DNA of 14,123 bases from Gammaproteobacteria bacterium (GTDB lineage: Bacteria; Pseudomonadota; Gammaproteobacteria; Arenicellales; Spongiicolonaceae). The DNA is taken from contig RKSH01000136.1 in NCBI GenBank assembly GCA_007570945.1, positions 1 to 14,123 of the forward strand. Reading direction: 5' to 3'. The notes beneath the pieces are model-generated. The model made no database searches and was not told where the DNA came from. It worked only from the letters and a program-made list of their open reading frames with translations. Within the stretch, counting starts at the first letter, position 1, and each line of letters opens with the position of its first letter. Of this stretch, positions 1 to 8,281 are shown one piece after another. The position numbers and the translations under genes are program-made.

Positions 1-3000
1 GGCGTAGTCGGTGCCGGCGGTGGCGCTGCCGGAGGCGACGATGGGAATCGTAACATCGCCCGCGCTCATCCCGGACAAGGTGACGGTGAACACGGCGTTG
101 ACGGCGTTTGCCATCATGGCGTCGGTCGGCTCATTGCGCATCGCGTTATCGACGGCGATGGAATAGGTGATGGCGTCGTCGTCGTTCAAGGTGACCGATT
201 GCGGCGTGCCGTACATGGTGCCGCTGCCGCCGCCGCTGGCTTGGATGGTGAAGGTCTCGTCGGCTTCGTTCACATCGTCGCCGGCGATGGTGATGGTGAA
301 ATTTTTGGCGCTGCCAGCGGCATCGGAAGCGCCGAAAGTCACGCTGCCGGTGACGGCCGAGAAGTCAGCCGCTTCGGTGGTGCCGTGGGTCACCGTCCAG
401 GTGATGGCGGTGTCGGATGCGAACGCCGAGCCGGTGAGGGTGATGGTGTAGTTGGCGGTCTCAAAGTCGGCATCGGTCTCGGTGAGGGTGGCGGGGCCGG
501 TGACGGTGAGCGTGGGGGCGGCCTCCCTGAACGACACGGTGACGCTGGCGGCGTTGTTGGTGCCGTGGCGGGTGACGCTGCCGCCGCCGGCGGCGACCGT
601 GACGCCGGCCACCGGCGGCGTGGCCTGGGGGTTGGGAGCGGGGATGGCGACGGTGACGGTCTGCGTGGGCGAGGACGCGCCGAGGGCGTTGTCGTTGGGC
701 AGGTTTATGGTGAGGTCGGCGGTGGTGCCGCCGGCCGGAATGACGACGCTGCCGGCGGCGCCGGAGACATCGTAACTGCCGCTGCTGCCGACGGTATACG
801 GCACGGTAATGGCCGCGGCCGAGCCGGCCGAGGCGCCGGCCAGGGTGATGGTGAACGTGGCGGCGGCGCCTTCCTCCACGGTGGACGGGGCGCCGCTGGC
901 GCGGGCAATGCTGACGGTAATCGCATCCGTATCCGTCACCATCACGTCGGCCACGCCGTTGTTGAGGGCGACGTAGGCGATGTCGCCGGCGGCGGAGGGC
1001 GTGCCGCCGGTGAGGGTGAGCGTCTCGGCGGCCTCGTTCAGGTTGTCGTCGTTGAGCGAGATGGCGACGGTGAAGACATTGGAGTCGCCGGGGGCGAACA
1101 CCAAGCGGCCGCTGTCGCCGTCGGCGTCGATGATGAGGGTCGCGCGGTTGGCCATGGGCGTGGCGGCATCGATGTCGTATTCGGCGTCGTCCAGGCCGCT
1201 CAGCACGAACGGCACGGTCACATCACCGGTGCCGCCGCTGATGGTGATGCCGAAACTGGTGCCGGCGGCGGCGTTCTCGGCGACCGTGGAGTCGACGAAG
1301 TAGAGGGCGATGAGGATGTCGTTGTTGTCGGCGATGGCGGTGGTCGCCGGGTCGCCGTAGGCGGTGCCGCCGTCGGCCGTGGGGTCGGCGATGCCGACTT
1401 GCACGGTGAAAGTCTCGTCGGCCTCGTTCAGGTAGTCGTAGGCGACGGTGAGGGTGAAGGTTTTGGTGCTGGTGTCGCCGTCGGAGGCGCCGAAAGTGAC
1501 GGTGCCGCCACGGTCGGAGGCGGCCACGAAATCGGCGTCGGCGGTGCCGCCATGGCTCACCGTCCAGGTGACGGTGGTGTCGGCGGCGAAGGCCTGGCCG
1601 CTGAGGGTGATGGTGTAGTCGCCGCTTTCCACGCCGCTGCGGGTGTTGTTCTCGGCGATGGTGGCGGGGCCGGTGACGGTGAGGGTGCGCACCGCATCCA
1701 CAAAACTGATGGTGAACGCGCCGCTTTGTTCGCTTGCCGTGCCGCTGCGCATCACCGCGCCGCCGCCGGCCGCGGTGGTCGGCCCCGCGACCGCCGGGCT
1801 CGCCGCCGGGTCGGCGGCGGTCAGGGTGACGGTGAGGGTTTGCGCGGGCGCGCCACTGGTGAGCGAGGCGCTGACCGGCAGGGGGATGCTGATGGTGCCG
1901 CTGGTCTCGCCGGCATCGATTTGCAAACTGCCGGCGGCGCCGCCGACCTCGGCGATGGTGTAGCCGGGGCCGTCGAGGGCGACGGTGTACGGCACCGTGA
2001 CGGCCGCGGCCGAGCCGGCCGAGGCACCGGCCAGGGTGACGGTGAAGCGCGCGGTTTGGCGCTCGTTAATCGCCGCGCCGCCGACCCGGGCGATGGACAC
2101 GGTCATGGCATCGGATGCGGCGATGGTGAAAGTGAGGCCGTTGCCGCGCGCGGGGTCGGCGGAGGCGGTGGGCAGGACATAACCGCCGCTGTACTGGCCG
2201 GAGATGCTGACGCTGAAAGTGAACAGATGGAAAGTCTCGGCCGGCTCGTTCAGGTTGTCGGCGGCGATGGGGATGAGCAGATATTGCGGGGCGAATGAGT
2301 TGGCGGGGAAGGTGACGGTGAAGCCCTCGGTGGTGGTGGCTTCAGTGTTGCCGGCGCCGGTGCGCAGCGCGCCGAAGTCGCCGCCGGCCGCGCCGCCGGT
2401 GGGGAGGGTGGCGTCCACATCGGTGGTGGCGGCGGTGTTGGCGAGGCCGCTCTCGGCGTTGCTGCCGGGATGGTCGTAACCCATCGTCACCTGGCGCGCG
2501 GCCGGCTTGGTGGGCGTTAAGGTGACCACCGCGAACTCGCCCTCGTTGAGCGTAGTGTCGGAGGTGGTGATGTCGACGGTGAAGTTGTCGTTGTCGGCGA
2601 TGGAAAGGCCGGTGACGCCGGTGCCGACATTGGTGCCGCCGTCGGCGGTGGCGTCGGCGACCGACAACACGACCGAGAAGCCTTCGCTGTCGGGTTCGTC
2701 CAAGTTGTCGTCGGTGATGTCAAAGGAGAATCTGCAGACATCGGCGCTGCAAGTTGCGTCGTTGGCGGGCCAGGTGAAAGCGCCGGTGGCGGCGGAGAAG
2801 TCGGCGGCGGCGGTGCCGGTGGCGCCGGCGGGGGTGGCCGTCCAGGTGACGACGGTGGCGGATGTGAATGGGTCGTTGCTGCCGGGGGCGAGGGTGACGG
2901 CGAAATACAAGGCGCCGGCGGACTCGGCCAGGGCGCTGCCGGTGGCGGCGGTTGAATAGTCGTCCGTGGTGCGTCTCAGCACGAATGTCCGCGCCACCGG

Positions 3001-5703
3001 CCGGGTGACGACATTTTGCGTGGCGGCGTTGTTCTCCGGCGACGAGTCCACGGCCACGCTGCCGACGCCGCTGCCGGGGGTGATGGCGCCGAGGGTGACG
3101 GTCAGCGCCTCGCTGGCGGTGTCGGCGGCATCCTGCGCCAGGCCGATGGTGATGGTGCCGCCGGTGGCGCCGGCGGGGATGACCAACATGCCGTTGGTGG
3201 CGGTGTTCGGGTCGACGGCGGCGGTGCGGTCGGTGTAGTCGGCGGCCGTGACATCGCCGCTGATGGCGTAGGCAACGGTGATGGGCCCGGCCGAGGCGTG
3301 GTCCATGGTCACGGTGAAAGTGGCATCGCCGCCCTCTTGCACCTGAAAGCCGGCGGTGTCGCCGTCGGCATCGCTGCCGGCGTTGGCGATGGAGATGCTG
3401 ATGGCGTCGTTGTCCTTGATGGTGCGGGTGGCCTGGAACACGCCCACGGCGTCGTAGTTGATGTTGGCGTCGTCCACATTGTTGTCCACCCGGTCGGGGT
3501 AGTTGTCGGCGCTGGAAACCGCGACCAACTCGGCGGTGATGGTCTCGTCGCCCTCGTTCAGGTTGTCGTCGTTCAGCGTGATGCCGAGGCGGTAAATATC
3601 GTCGCCGTCGTTCACGGTGAAGGTGCCGCGGCCGGTGGTGCAAGTGCCGGCGTAATCGCTGTCGGCGGCGGAGGTGGAGGCCGGGTCGTAGTTGCCGGGC
3701 CAGGCGTAGTCGTATTGCGCCGGGTTGGCGGTGACTTGCGCCGCGCTGCCGCCGGTGGCGCTGCCGCCGAGGCAGTAGGTGAAGGTCAAACTACCGCGCG
3801 CGCCGGGGCCGTGATACTGCGCGAAGCGGAAATACATGGTGTCGGCGTGGTCGGTGGCAGTGTCGGCGGCGTCGGGCGAGGCGATGGGGCCGGCGCCCTC
3901 GCCGGTGTCCTGCGACTGGATGCCGTTGCCGCGCGCGCGCACCGTCCACTCCACCGGTTCGTCGTCGAGGAAGGTGACGGTGCGGCGGTCGGGGGTGCCG
4001 ACTTGCACATTGAAGCCGAACTGCCGGGCGCCGCGCAGCACATACTCGCGCACCTCATGCGTCTCAATGATGGTGTCGTCGGCGCTGCCGGCCGGGGTGA
4101 CGGTCCAGTCGTAGTAGCCGGCGGCGAGGGCGTCGGCGTAGTTGAAAGACGGGGTGTTAATCAGCGTGCCGGTGGGATACTCCAAAGTGAGCAGGATATT
4201 GTCCTCGCCGTAAACGACGCCTTCGGCGGCGGAGATGTTGATGCGCAAAGCCGCCGACTGGCCCTCGTTGACGGAAACCGGGTCGCCGAGGCTGATGGAC
4301 ACCGGGTCGGAGGCGGCGATGACCGCCTGTACCGGGTCGCCGATGGTCACGCCGGCGGGCGTGCCGGCGGCGAATGACAGCGCGATGCGGTAGTGCTCGT
4401 CGCGCTCGGCGCGCATGTCGTCCACCACCGCCCGCAACGCGCAGTTGTGCATCGCGTTGTGCGCGAGGGTGGCCGGCAGGGCGCAGGCGACGATGAAAAG
4501 GGTTTTGCCGGGGGCGTTGCAATCGTCCGCGCCGGCGTTCACCCAGTCGCTCTGGCAGGTGCGCCCGTTGCCGTTGAGGCCGCCGAAGTTGTGGCCGGGT
4601 GCGACATCGTTGGTGACGGTGAGGGTCACCGTTTGCGCGCTGCCAAGCGTGCCGCCGCCGCGCTTGGAGACAAACTGCACGCGCGCATTCGGCGTGCCGC
4701 CCTCGGTGGCGGCCGGGGACGGCGCGAGGACATTGAGGGTGTAGCCGTCGTTGTCGGCGATGGCGAGGTCGACGGAGCCGTAACTGATGCCGGGGTCGTT
4801 GGTCGGTCCGCCCAAGTGCAGCGTGAAGGTCTCGTCGGCTTCCATGAGATTGTCGTTGTTGATTTTTATGCGGAAGATATTGGACGAGGTCGGCGTGGCG
4901 GCGACGGTGGATTGGACCTGGCCGTTGCCGTTGCCCGCGACCGGGGCGCCGCGCCGGCCGCTGCCGGGCCCGACACCGCGGATTTCATATGCACCGCCGC
5001 CGACCACGAAGTCGGCCTCCGCGGCGCGATTCGGGTCGCTCGAGTCGAAAGTGACATACCAATACACACCGCTGAGGGTGGTGCCCGGGGAGGTGGTGCC
5101 GGCGGCGAGAACGATGTCAAATGTGGTGGTACTCTGGCCCTCGGCAACACTTTGGCCCGATTGCAATTGGGGAACGAGGACATGTTCGTCGCTCTCGAGG
5201 ATGTTGAACAGTCGACTGCGACTGCGATTGGCGCCGGTGGAGCCGGGGTTGAGGTTGACGGAGACGGTTGTCCCCGCGAGACTGGCCGTAACGAAAGCGT
5301 CGTGATACAGGCGGAGGGTTTTGGACTCCAGGCCCTCTCTTGCCATGTCGTCGGTTACCGTCCAGGTCTGGGCATGGGACATCTGGGAGGCGCTTAGGTT
5401 GAAGCGGATGCCGGTGCGGCCGTTGGCGGTGAAGTTGCCGGTGGGGGCGCTGATGTCGGCGTCGGCGCCGATGATGACCGCCGAGATAATGCCGCCGGCG
5501 GGAATGGCGCCGGTGGCGGTGACCGTGACCGTGAAAGTCTGGCCCTCGCGCAAATCCAGGATAGGGGTGGCGCGGTTTTGGTCGCTGCCGCTGATGGCGA
5601 AATCAAGCGTGACCTGCCCCTGCGCCGCCTGCGGCAACAGGAAACCGCCCAGGGCAGCCAAGGCGAGGACGGCAATCGGGCATGAACGAAAGGTGCATTT
5701 CAT
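1..5703 (-). CDS. Giant secreted Calx-beta-like repeat protein (3' end outside window)
   Basis: One minus-strand frame stays open for 1901 codons and leaves the window inside a repeat (last residues T-A-G-T-D-Y-A, a Calx-beta signature). The ATG at 5703 gives a signal peptide: M-K-C-T-F-R, a hydrophobic core of A-V-L-A-L-A-A-L-G-G-F-L-L, then likely cleavage near Q-A-A-Q-G. No clear Shine-Dalgarno precedes it. Repeats end in D-D/N-N-L-N-E-x-x-E-T variants near residues 288, 715, 1001, 1151, 1430, 1555 and 1813, with a weaker D-D-M-R-A-E-R-D-E near 433. Such acidic loops bind calcium in Calx-beta domains. The protein is rich in Ala, Thr, Gly and Asp and very poor in Lys. Six cysteines cluster around residues 360-410. 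Known relatives are secreted adhesins or matrix proteins. A surface adhesion role is inferred; no enzyme domain or anchor is visible in this part. Confidence 0.85.
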   Translation of the reverse strand, partial: MKCTFRSCPIAVLALAALGGFLLPQAAQGQVTLDFAISGSDQNRATPILDLREGQTFTVTVTATGAIPAGGIISAVIIGADADISAPTGNFTANGRTGIRFNLSASQMSHAQTWTVTDDMAREGLESKTLRLYHDAFVTASLAGTTVSVNLNPGSTGANRSRSRLFNILESDEHVLVPQLQSGQSVAEGQSTTTFDIVLAAGTTSPGTTLSGVYWYVTFDSSDPNRAAEADFVVGGGAYEIRGVGPGSGRRGAPVAGNGNGQVQSTVAATPTSSNIFRIKINNDNLMEADETFTLHLGGPTNDPGISYGSVDLAIADNDGYTLNVLAPSPAATEGGTPNARVQFVSKRGGGTLGSAQTVTLTVTNDVAPGHNFGGLNGNGRTCQSDWVNAGADDCNAPGKTLFIVACALPATLAHNAMHNCALRAVVDDMRAERDEHYRIALSFAAGTPAGVTIGDPVQAVIAASDPVSISLGDPVSVNEGQSAALRINISAAEGVVYGEDNILLTLEYPTGTLINTPSFNYADALAAGYYDWTVTPAGSADDTIIETHEVREYVLRGARQFGFNVQVGTPDRRTVTFLDDEPVEWTVRARGNGIQSQDTGEGAGPIASPDAADTATDHADTMYFRFAQYHGPGARGSLTFTYCLGGSATGGSAAQVTANPAQYDYAWPGNYDPASTSAADSDYAGTCTTGRGTFTVNDGDDIYRLGITLNDDNLNEGDETITAELVAVSSADNYPDRVDNNVDDANINYDAVGVFQATRTIKDNDAISISIANAGSDADGDTAGFQVQEGGDATFTVTMDHASAGPITVAYAISGDVTAADYTDRTAAVDPNTATNGMLVIPAGATGGTITIGLAQDAADTASEALTVTLGAITPGSGVGSVAVDSSPENNAATQNVVTRPVARTFVLRRTTDDYSTAATGSALAESAGALYFAVTLAPGSNDPFTSATVVTWTATPAGATGTAAADFSAATGAFTWPANDATCSADVCRFSFDITDDNLDEPDSEGFSVVLSVADATADGGTNVGTGVTGLSIADNDNFTVDITTSDTTLNEGEFAVVTLTPTKPAARQVTMGYDHPGSNAESGLANTAATTDVDATLPTGGAAGGDFGALRTGAGNTEATTTEGFTVTFPANSFAPQYLLIPIAADNLNEPAETFHLFTFSVSISGQYSGGYVLPTASADPARGNGLTFTIAASDAMTVSIARVGGAAINERQTARFTVTLAGASAGSAAAVTVPYTVALDGPGYTIAEVGGAAGSLQIDAGETSGTISIPLPVSASLTSGAPAQTLTVTLTAADPAASPAVAGPTTAAGGGAVMRSGTASEQSGAFTISFVDAVRTLTVTGPATIAENNTRSGVESGDYTITLSGQAFAADTTVTWTVSHGGTADADFVAASDRGGTVTFGASDGDTSTKTFTLTVAYDYLNEADETFTVQVGIADPTADGGTAYGDPATTAIADNNDILIALYFVDSTVAENAAAGTSFGITISGGTGDVTVPFVLSGLDDAEYDIDAATPMANRATLIIDADGDSGRLVFAPGDSNVFTVAISLNDDNLNEAAETLTLTGGTPSAAGDIAYVALNNGVADVMVTDTDAITVSIARASGAPSTVEEGAAATFTITLAGASAGSAAAITVPYTVGSSGSYDVSGAAGSVVIPAGGTTADLTINLPNDNALGASSPTQTVTVAIPAPNPQATPPVAGVTVAAGGGSVTRHGTNNAASVTVSFREAAPTLTVTGPATLTETDADFETANYTITLTGSAFASDTAITWTVTHGTTEAADFSAVTGSVTFGASDAAGSAKNFTITIAGDDVNEADETFTIQASGGGSGTMYGTPQSVTLNDDDAITYSIAVDNAMRNEPTDAMMANAVNAVFTVTLSGMSAGDVTIPIVASGSATAGTDYA
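245..930 (-). repeat. Super-repeat copy B within the giant protein
   Basis: This stretch encodes a Calx-beta-like double module. It opens with V-S-I-A-R-A-S-G, passes through L-A-G-A-S-A-G-S-A-A-A and L-T-V-T-G-P-A-T-L, and ends at D-D-V-N-E-A-D-E-T. The same order of motifs occurs upstream in the gene at about 1390-2110. The 20 bases at 491-510 recur exactly at 1664-1683, an offset of 1173 bases (391 codons). A nearly identical 30-base stretch starts at 811 and again at 2002, an offset of 1191 bases (397 codons). Both offsets are multiples of three. Confidence 0.75.
1390..2110 (-). repeat. Super-repeat copy A within the giant protein
   Basis: Partner of the copy at 245-930. The encoded order is V-S-I-A-R-V-G-G, L-A-G-A-S-A-G-S-A-A-A, a G-P-T-T-A-A-G-G-G-A-V stretch, L-T-V-T-G-P-A-T-I, W-T-V-S-H-G-G, T-F-G-A-S-D and Y-D-Y-L-N-E-A-D-E-T. 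Copies differ by scattered substitutions and small in-frame length changes, so this is an old or selected duplication rather than a recent exact one. Boundaries are approximate because they were judged by eye. Confidence 0.75.
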
Positions 5704-6075
5704 TGGGAATTTTTGACGTGGCGTGGTCGGGATGGCGGGGAATGATAGCAAATAATCGGCTTATCACCGCATGATTTAAGCGGGATTTTATTCGCATCTT
5801 CATGCCGGTGATTAAATGTGGCGGGACTTCGCATAAAACTGCTGGCGAAACTGCCGTCGGAATCCATTCCGGTTGCGTTCTTCGCCCCCCAGTATCGCGG
5901 CATTCTCGACAAAATGTCCTACGGCAGCGGCGAGGCAACGCGGCCGCAACTTCACCCGTTGCGACTTGAACGGGTAATCATCCAAGCGGAGAACAAACTA
6001 AGGGCGCAATTTGCGCGGCCGAAAGATTTGCCGGCTGTGCTGAACTCCCCACCGTCCGGTGGTAAAATCACCGCC
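5704..6075. other. Divergent intergenic region between the giant repeat gene and atpH
   Basis: These 372 bases hold no recognisable gene. The left third (about 5740-5820) is AT-rich and probably carries the promoter for the minus-strand gene. Two inverted repeats lie on the atpH side: 5954-5975 (7-base arms, 8-base loop) and 6049-6062 (C-C-A-C-C paired with G-G-T-G-G), which sits directly before the atpH start and could mask its ribosome binding site. The atpH frame extends back to an ATG at 5818, but the added 86 residues match nothing I know. No remnant of atpF, atpE or atpB is visible. Confidence 0.5.
5742..5750 (-). promoter_or_regulatory. Candidate extended -10 promoter of the giant repeat gene
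   Basis: Read on the minus strand this is TGC-TATCAT, an extended -10 form (TGn plus a five-of-six TATAAT match), about 40 bases before the ATG at 5703. No convincing -35 box stands at the usual distance, which extended -10 promoters tolerate. The surroundings are clearly more AT-rich than the genes on either side. Confidence 0.3.
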
Positions 6076-6618
6076 GTGCCACAATTTTCCTCAATCGCCC
6101 GCCCCTACGCCGAGGCTATTTTTGCGCTTGCGCGGGAGGCGGATGATTTTGACCGCTGGTCGGCGTTTCTGGCGCGCGCGGCGGTGGTGGCGGCGGACGC
6201 GCAGGTGGTGCGGCTGATTCAGGATCCGCGGGTGGCGCGGGAGACTTTGCTCGGCATTGTCGCGGACTTGTCCATCGAGAGCGAGGGCGAAAGCGAGGCC
6301 CGGCGGAATTTTTTGCGCCTGTTGATTGCCAACCGCCGCGCGCGGGCGTTGCCGGACATTGCCGCGCATTATGAAAGGTTGCGCGCCGAGGCCGAGGGGA
6401 CGGTGGACGCCGAGTTGGTGACGGCCTTTGCCGTTTCCGATGCGCAAAAAGAAAAAATCGCCGCCGCCCTCGGCAAAAAACTCGGCCGCAAGGTGCGGCT
6501 TGGCGTCAGCGAGGACGGCGGCCTAATCGGCGGCGCCATCATCCGCGCCGGCGACATGGTCATCGACGCCTCGGCGCGCGGACAACTTGAACAACTCAAA
6601 AATGCATTGCGCGCATGA
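6076..6618 (+). CDS. atpH: F1Fo ATP synthase subunit delta
   Basis: AtpH is the peripheral-stalk subunit that ties the F1 head to the b subunits. The GTG start at 6076 gives 180 residues, the normal family length. It places F-S-S-I-A-R-P-Y-A-E-A-I-F at the N-terminus, matching E. coli F-I-T-V-A-R-P-Y-A-K-A-A-F. The C-terminus has the family signature G-G-L-I-G-G-A-I-I-R-A-G-D-M-V-I-D-A-S, followed by R-G-Q-L-E-Q-L. A G-G-T-G-G stretch at 6058-6062 may be the ribosome binding site. The gene normally follows atpB-E-F, but here it is first, behind a divergent surface-protein gene. It is separated from atpA by qmcA and ybbJ. An ATG at 5818 in the same frame is possible but gives an unsupported 86-residue extension. 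Confidence 0.93.
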   Translation: MPQFSSIARPYAEAIFALAREADDFDRWSAFLARAAVVAADAQVVRLIQDPRVARETLLGIVADLSIESEGESEARRNFLRLLIANRRARALPDIAAHYERLRAEAEGTVDAELVTAFAVSDAQKEKIAAALGKKLGRKVRLGVSEDGGLIGGAIIRAGDMVIDASARGQLEQLKNALRA

Positions 6619-6663
6619 GCCGCGGCCACGGAATCGCCGGCGGCACGAGATGGCAATACCGGG

Positions 6664-6677
6664 GCGCAACGTTGCGC
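6664..6677. promoter_or_regulatory. 14-base perfect palindrome in the atpH-qmcA gap
   Basis: GCGCAAC is followed directly by its reverse complement GTTGCGC. The half-site core GCAAC recurs at 6683-6687, so an operator for a dimeric regulator is possible. The rest of the 218-base gap (6619-6836) contains a TAGAAT hexamer at 6713-6718 without a clear -35 box, and a weak 7-base-arm inverted repeat at 6735-6765. No gene is visible in the gap. Confidence 0.3.
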
Positions 6678-6836
6678 ATACTGCAACAGCGGCCGCGGGC
6701 GGGCCGATAAGGTAGAATGCCGCAACGGCGCCGTCCGCATCCGCGGCTGGTCCTGGGCGATGCGGGATAGGATGCCGGCAGCCCATCGCCGCAACTCCGG
6801 CGGCGCTTATCACCGCAACAACCGAGGACTCTCGTT

Positions 6837-7799
6837 ATGTTTGAATCGTTGGAATGGATTGGCGACTATCTGCCGGTGCTGGTGGTGGTCGCGCTGGCCG
6901 CGGTCACGGTGTTCAAGGGCGCCAAGCAGGTGCCGCAGGGGGAGGAATGGACGGTGGAGCGCTTCGGCAAATACGTCCGCACGTTGCGCCCCGGCCTGTC
7001 GGTCATCATTCCATATGTGGATTCCGTCGGCATGAAAGTGAACATGCGCGAGCGGGTGCTGGATGTGGATTCGCAAAAAGTCATCACCAGCGACAACGCC
7101 GCGGTCACCGTGGACGGCGTGACGTTCTACCAGGTGGTGGACCCGGTGAAAGTCAGTTACCAGGTCAACGACGCCGAGCGCGCGATTATGAATCTCGTCA
7201 CCACCAACATCCGCACCGTGCTCGGCTCCATGAATCTGGACGACGCGCTGTCCAAGCGCGACAGCATCAACGCGCGCCTGCTGAAGATCGTGGATGACGC
7301 CACCGAGCCCTGGGGCATCAAAGTGACGCGCATTGAAATCAAGGACGTCTCGCCGCCGGATGAGTTGCTGGACGCGATGGCAAAGCAGATGAAATCCGAG
7401 CGCGAAAAGCGCGCCATGATTCTGGAATCCGAGGGGCGCAAACAGTCGGCCATCCTAATCGCCGACGGCGAGCGCGAGGCCGCGGTGTTGAACGCCGAGG
7501 GCGAGCGGCAGGCGGCGTTCAAGCAGGCCGAGGCGCGCGAGCGGCTGGCCGAGGCTGACGCCAAGGCCACGCGCGATGTGTCCGAAGCCATCACCCAGGG
7601 CGATATCAAGGCCGTCAACTTTTTCATCGCGCAGGAATACACCAAAGCCCTCGCCGCCATCGGCTCGTCGCAAAACAACAAGGTGGTGATGATTCCACTG
7701 GAGGCCTCCAGCCTCATCGGCTCATTGAGCGGCATCCTGAGCGTTGCAAAAGGCGCGCTGAGCGAGGACCAGGAACCGCACCGCGGGGGGCGCGAGTGA
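6837..7799 (+). CDS. qmcA: SPFH (stomatin/prohibitin-like) membrane protein, QmcA family
   Basis: 320 residues, close to E. coli QmcA (about 305). One N-terminal membrane segment (about residues 13-29) is followed by the SPFH domain, with V-P-Q-G-E-E-W-T-V-E-R-F-G-K-Y and T-N-I-R-T-V-L-G-S-M-N-L-D. A long charged helix of E-A and E-G-E-R repeats (about 185-255) is typical of flotillin-type oligomerisation. The end carries G-S-S-Q-N-N-K-V-V-M and P-L-E-A-S-S-L-I-G-S, as in QmcA. Such proteins form large rings on the inner membrane and are linked to membrane-protein quality control with FtsH. GAGG at 6824-6827 lies 9 bases before the ATG. The stop overlaps the ybbJ start by 4 bases. Its place between atpH and atpA is odd. 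Confidence 0.92.
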   Translation: MFESLEWIGDYLPVLVVVALAAVTVFKGAKQVPQGEEWTVERFGKYVRTLRPGLSVIIPYVDSVGMKVNMRERVLDVDSQKVITSDNAAVTVDGVTFYQVVDPVKVSYQVNDAERAIMNLVTTNIRTVLGSMNLDDALSKRDSINARLLKIVDDATEPWGIKVTRIEIKDVSPPDELLDAMAKQMKSEREKRAMILESEGRKQSAILIADGEREAAVLNAEGERQAAFKQAEARERLAEADAKATRDVSEAITQGDIKAVNFFIAQEYTKALAAIGSSQNNKVVMIPLEASSLIGSLSGILSVAKGALSEDQEPHRGGRE

Positions 7800-8281
7800 A
7801 CTGGATGCACCTGCTGGACTGGAGCGGCTGGGGCTGGCAGTTTTGGCTGACCGCCGGGGCGGTGATGGTTATCATCGATGCGTTCATCATTAACACCGCC
7901 GTGGTCATGTGGTTCGGCATCGGCGCCGGGCTGGTCGCGGTGCTCTTGTACATTCATCCCGGGCTTTCGGGCCTGTGGCAACTGGGCGTGTTCGGCGTAT
8001 CCTCGCCGCTGGCGTTGTTCGGCTGGAAATGGTGGGATAAAAAGCGCCCGCGCAAAGGGCCGGACCGCCTCCATCTCAACAAAAAAGGCGCCGAATACAT
8101 CGGCCGTGTGTTCCCGCTGGAGGGCGCCATGGAGAACGGCATCGGCAGAATCAAAATCGGCGACACCTCGTGGACCGCCAAAAACAACCAAAACGCAAAC
8201 CTGCCGGCCGGCGGCAAAGTGCTGGTGGAAGGGGTGCGCGGCACAACCATCATCGTCAAAAAATTTGAGGAGCAAACATGA
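7796..8281 (+). CDS. ybbJ: NfeD-like membrane protein, YbbJ family partner of QmcA
   Basis: 161 residues, against about 152 for E. coli YbbJ. The N-terminal part has hydrophobic membrane segments (about residues 16-52 and 56-74). A basic stretch (K-K-R-P-R-K-G-P) leads into a C-terminal soluble domain ending in L-P-A-G-G-K-V-L-V-E-G-V-R-G-T-T-I-I-V, the NfeD OB-fold pattern. NfeD proteins are standard partners of SPFH proteins and are usually encoded next to them, as here. The GTG start at 7796 overlaps the qmcA stop (GTGA) and has a run of six G at 7785-7790 as ribosome binding site. An ATG three codons later is the alternative. The stop overlaps the atpA ATG (ATGA), so translation of all three genes is probably coupled. 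Confidence 0.9.
   Translation: MNWMHLLDWSGWGWQFWLTAGAVMVIIDAFIINTAVVMWFGIGAGLVAVLLYIHPGLSGLWQLGVFGVSSPLALFGWKWWDKKRPRKGPDRLHLNKKGAEYIGRVFPLEGAMENGIGRIKIGDTSWTAKNNQNANLPAGGKVLVEGVRGTTIIVKKFEEQT

Noticed and set aside
199..2298. Long plus-strand open frame (699 codons) opposite the giant repeat gene
   Set aside because: It is almost pure Gly, Ala, Val, Asp, Arg and His, has no recognisable domain, and is the expected by-product of a GC-rich, repeat-coding minus strand. The minus frame has a signal peptide and clear Calx-beta motifs.
2720..3643. Arg/His-rich minus-strand frame of 307 codons
   Set aside because: It is a shifted reading of the giant gene; its composition is typical of an off-frame reading of D/A/G/T-rich repeats.
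3016..5397. Two long plus-strand frames (3016-4377 and 4393-5397)
   Set aside because: Same Gly/Val/Ala-rich antisense character as the frame at 199-2298, with no domain or ribosome binding site.
5700..5912. 70-codon minus-strand frame ending at the start of the giant gene
   Set aside because: No recognisable motif and no ribosome binding site; it occupies the region expected to hold the promoter.
5818..6075. 86-residue N-terminal extension of AtpH from an ATG at 5818
   Set aside because: The family starts at the residues encoded from 6076, total length is normal from the GTG, and the extension has no recognisable similarity.
6735..6765. Inverted repeat as a terminator after atpH
   Set aside because: Seven-base arms with a 17-base loop and no T-run; not a convincing rho-independent terminator.
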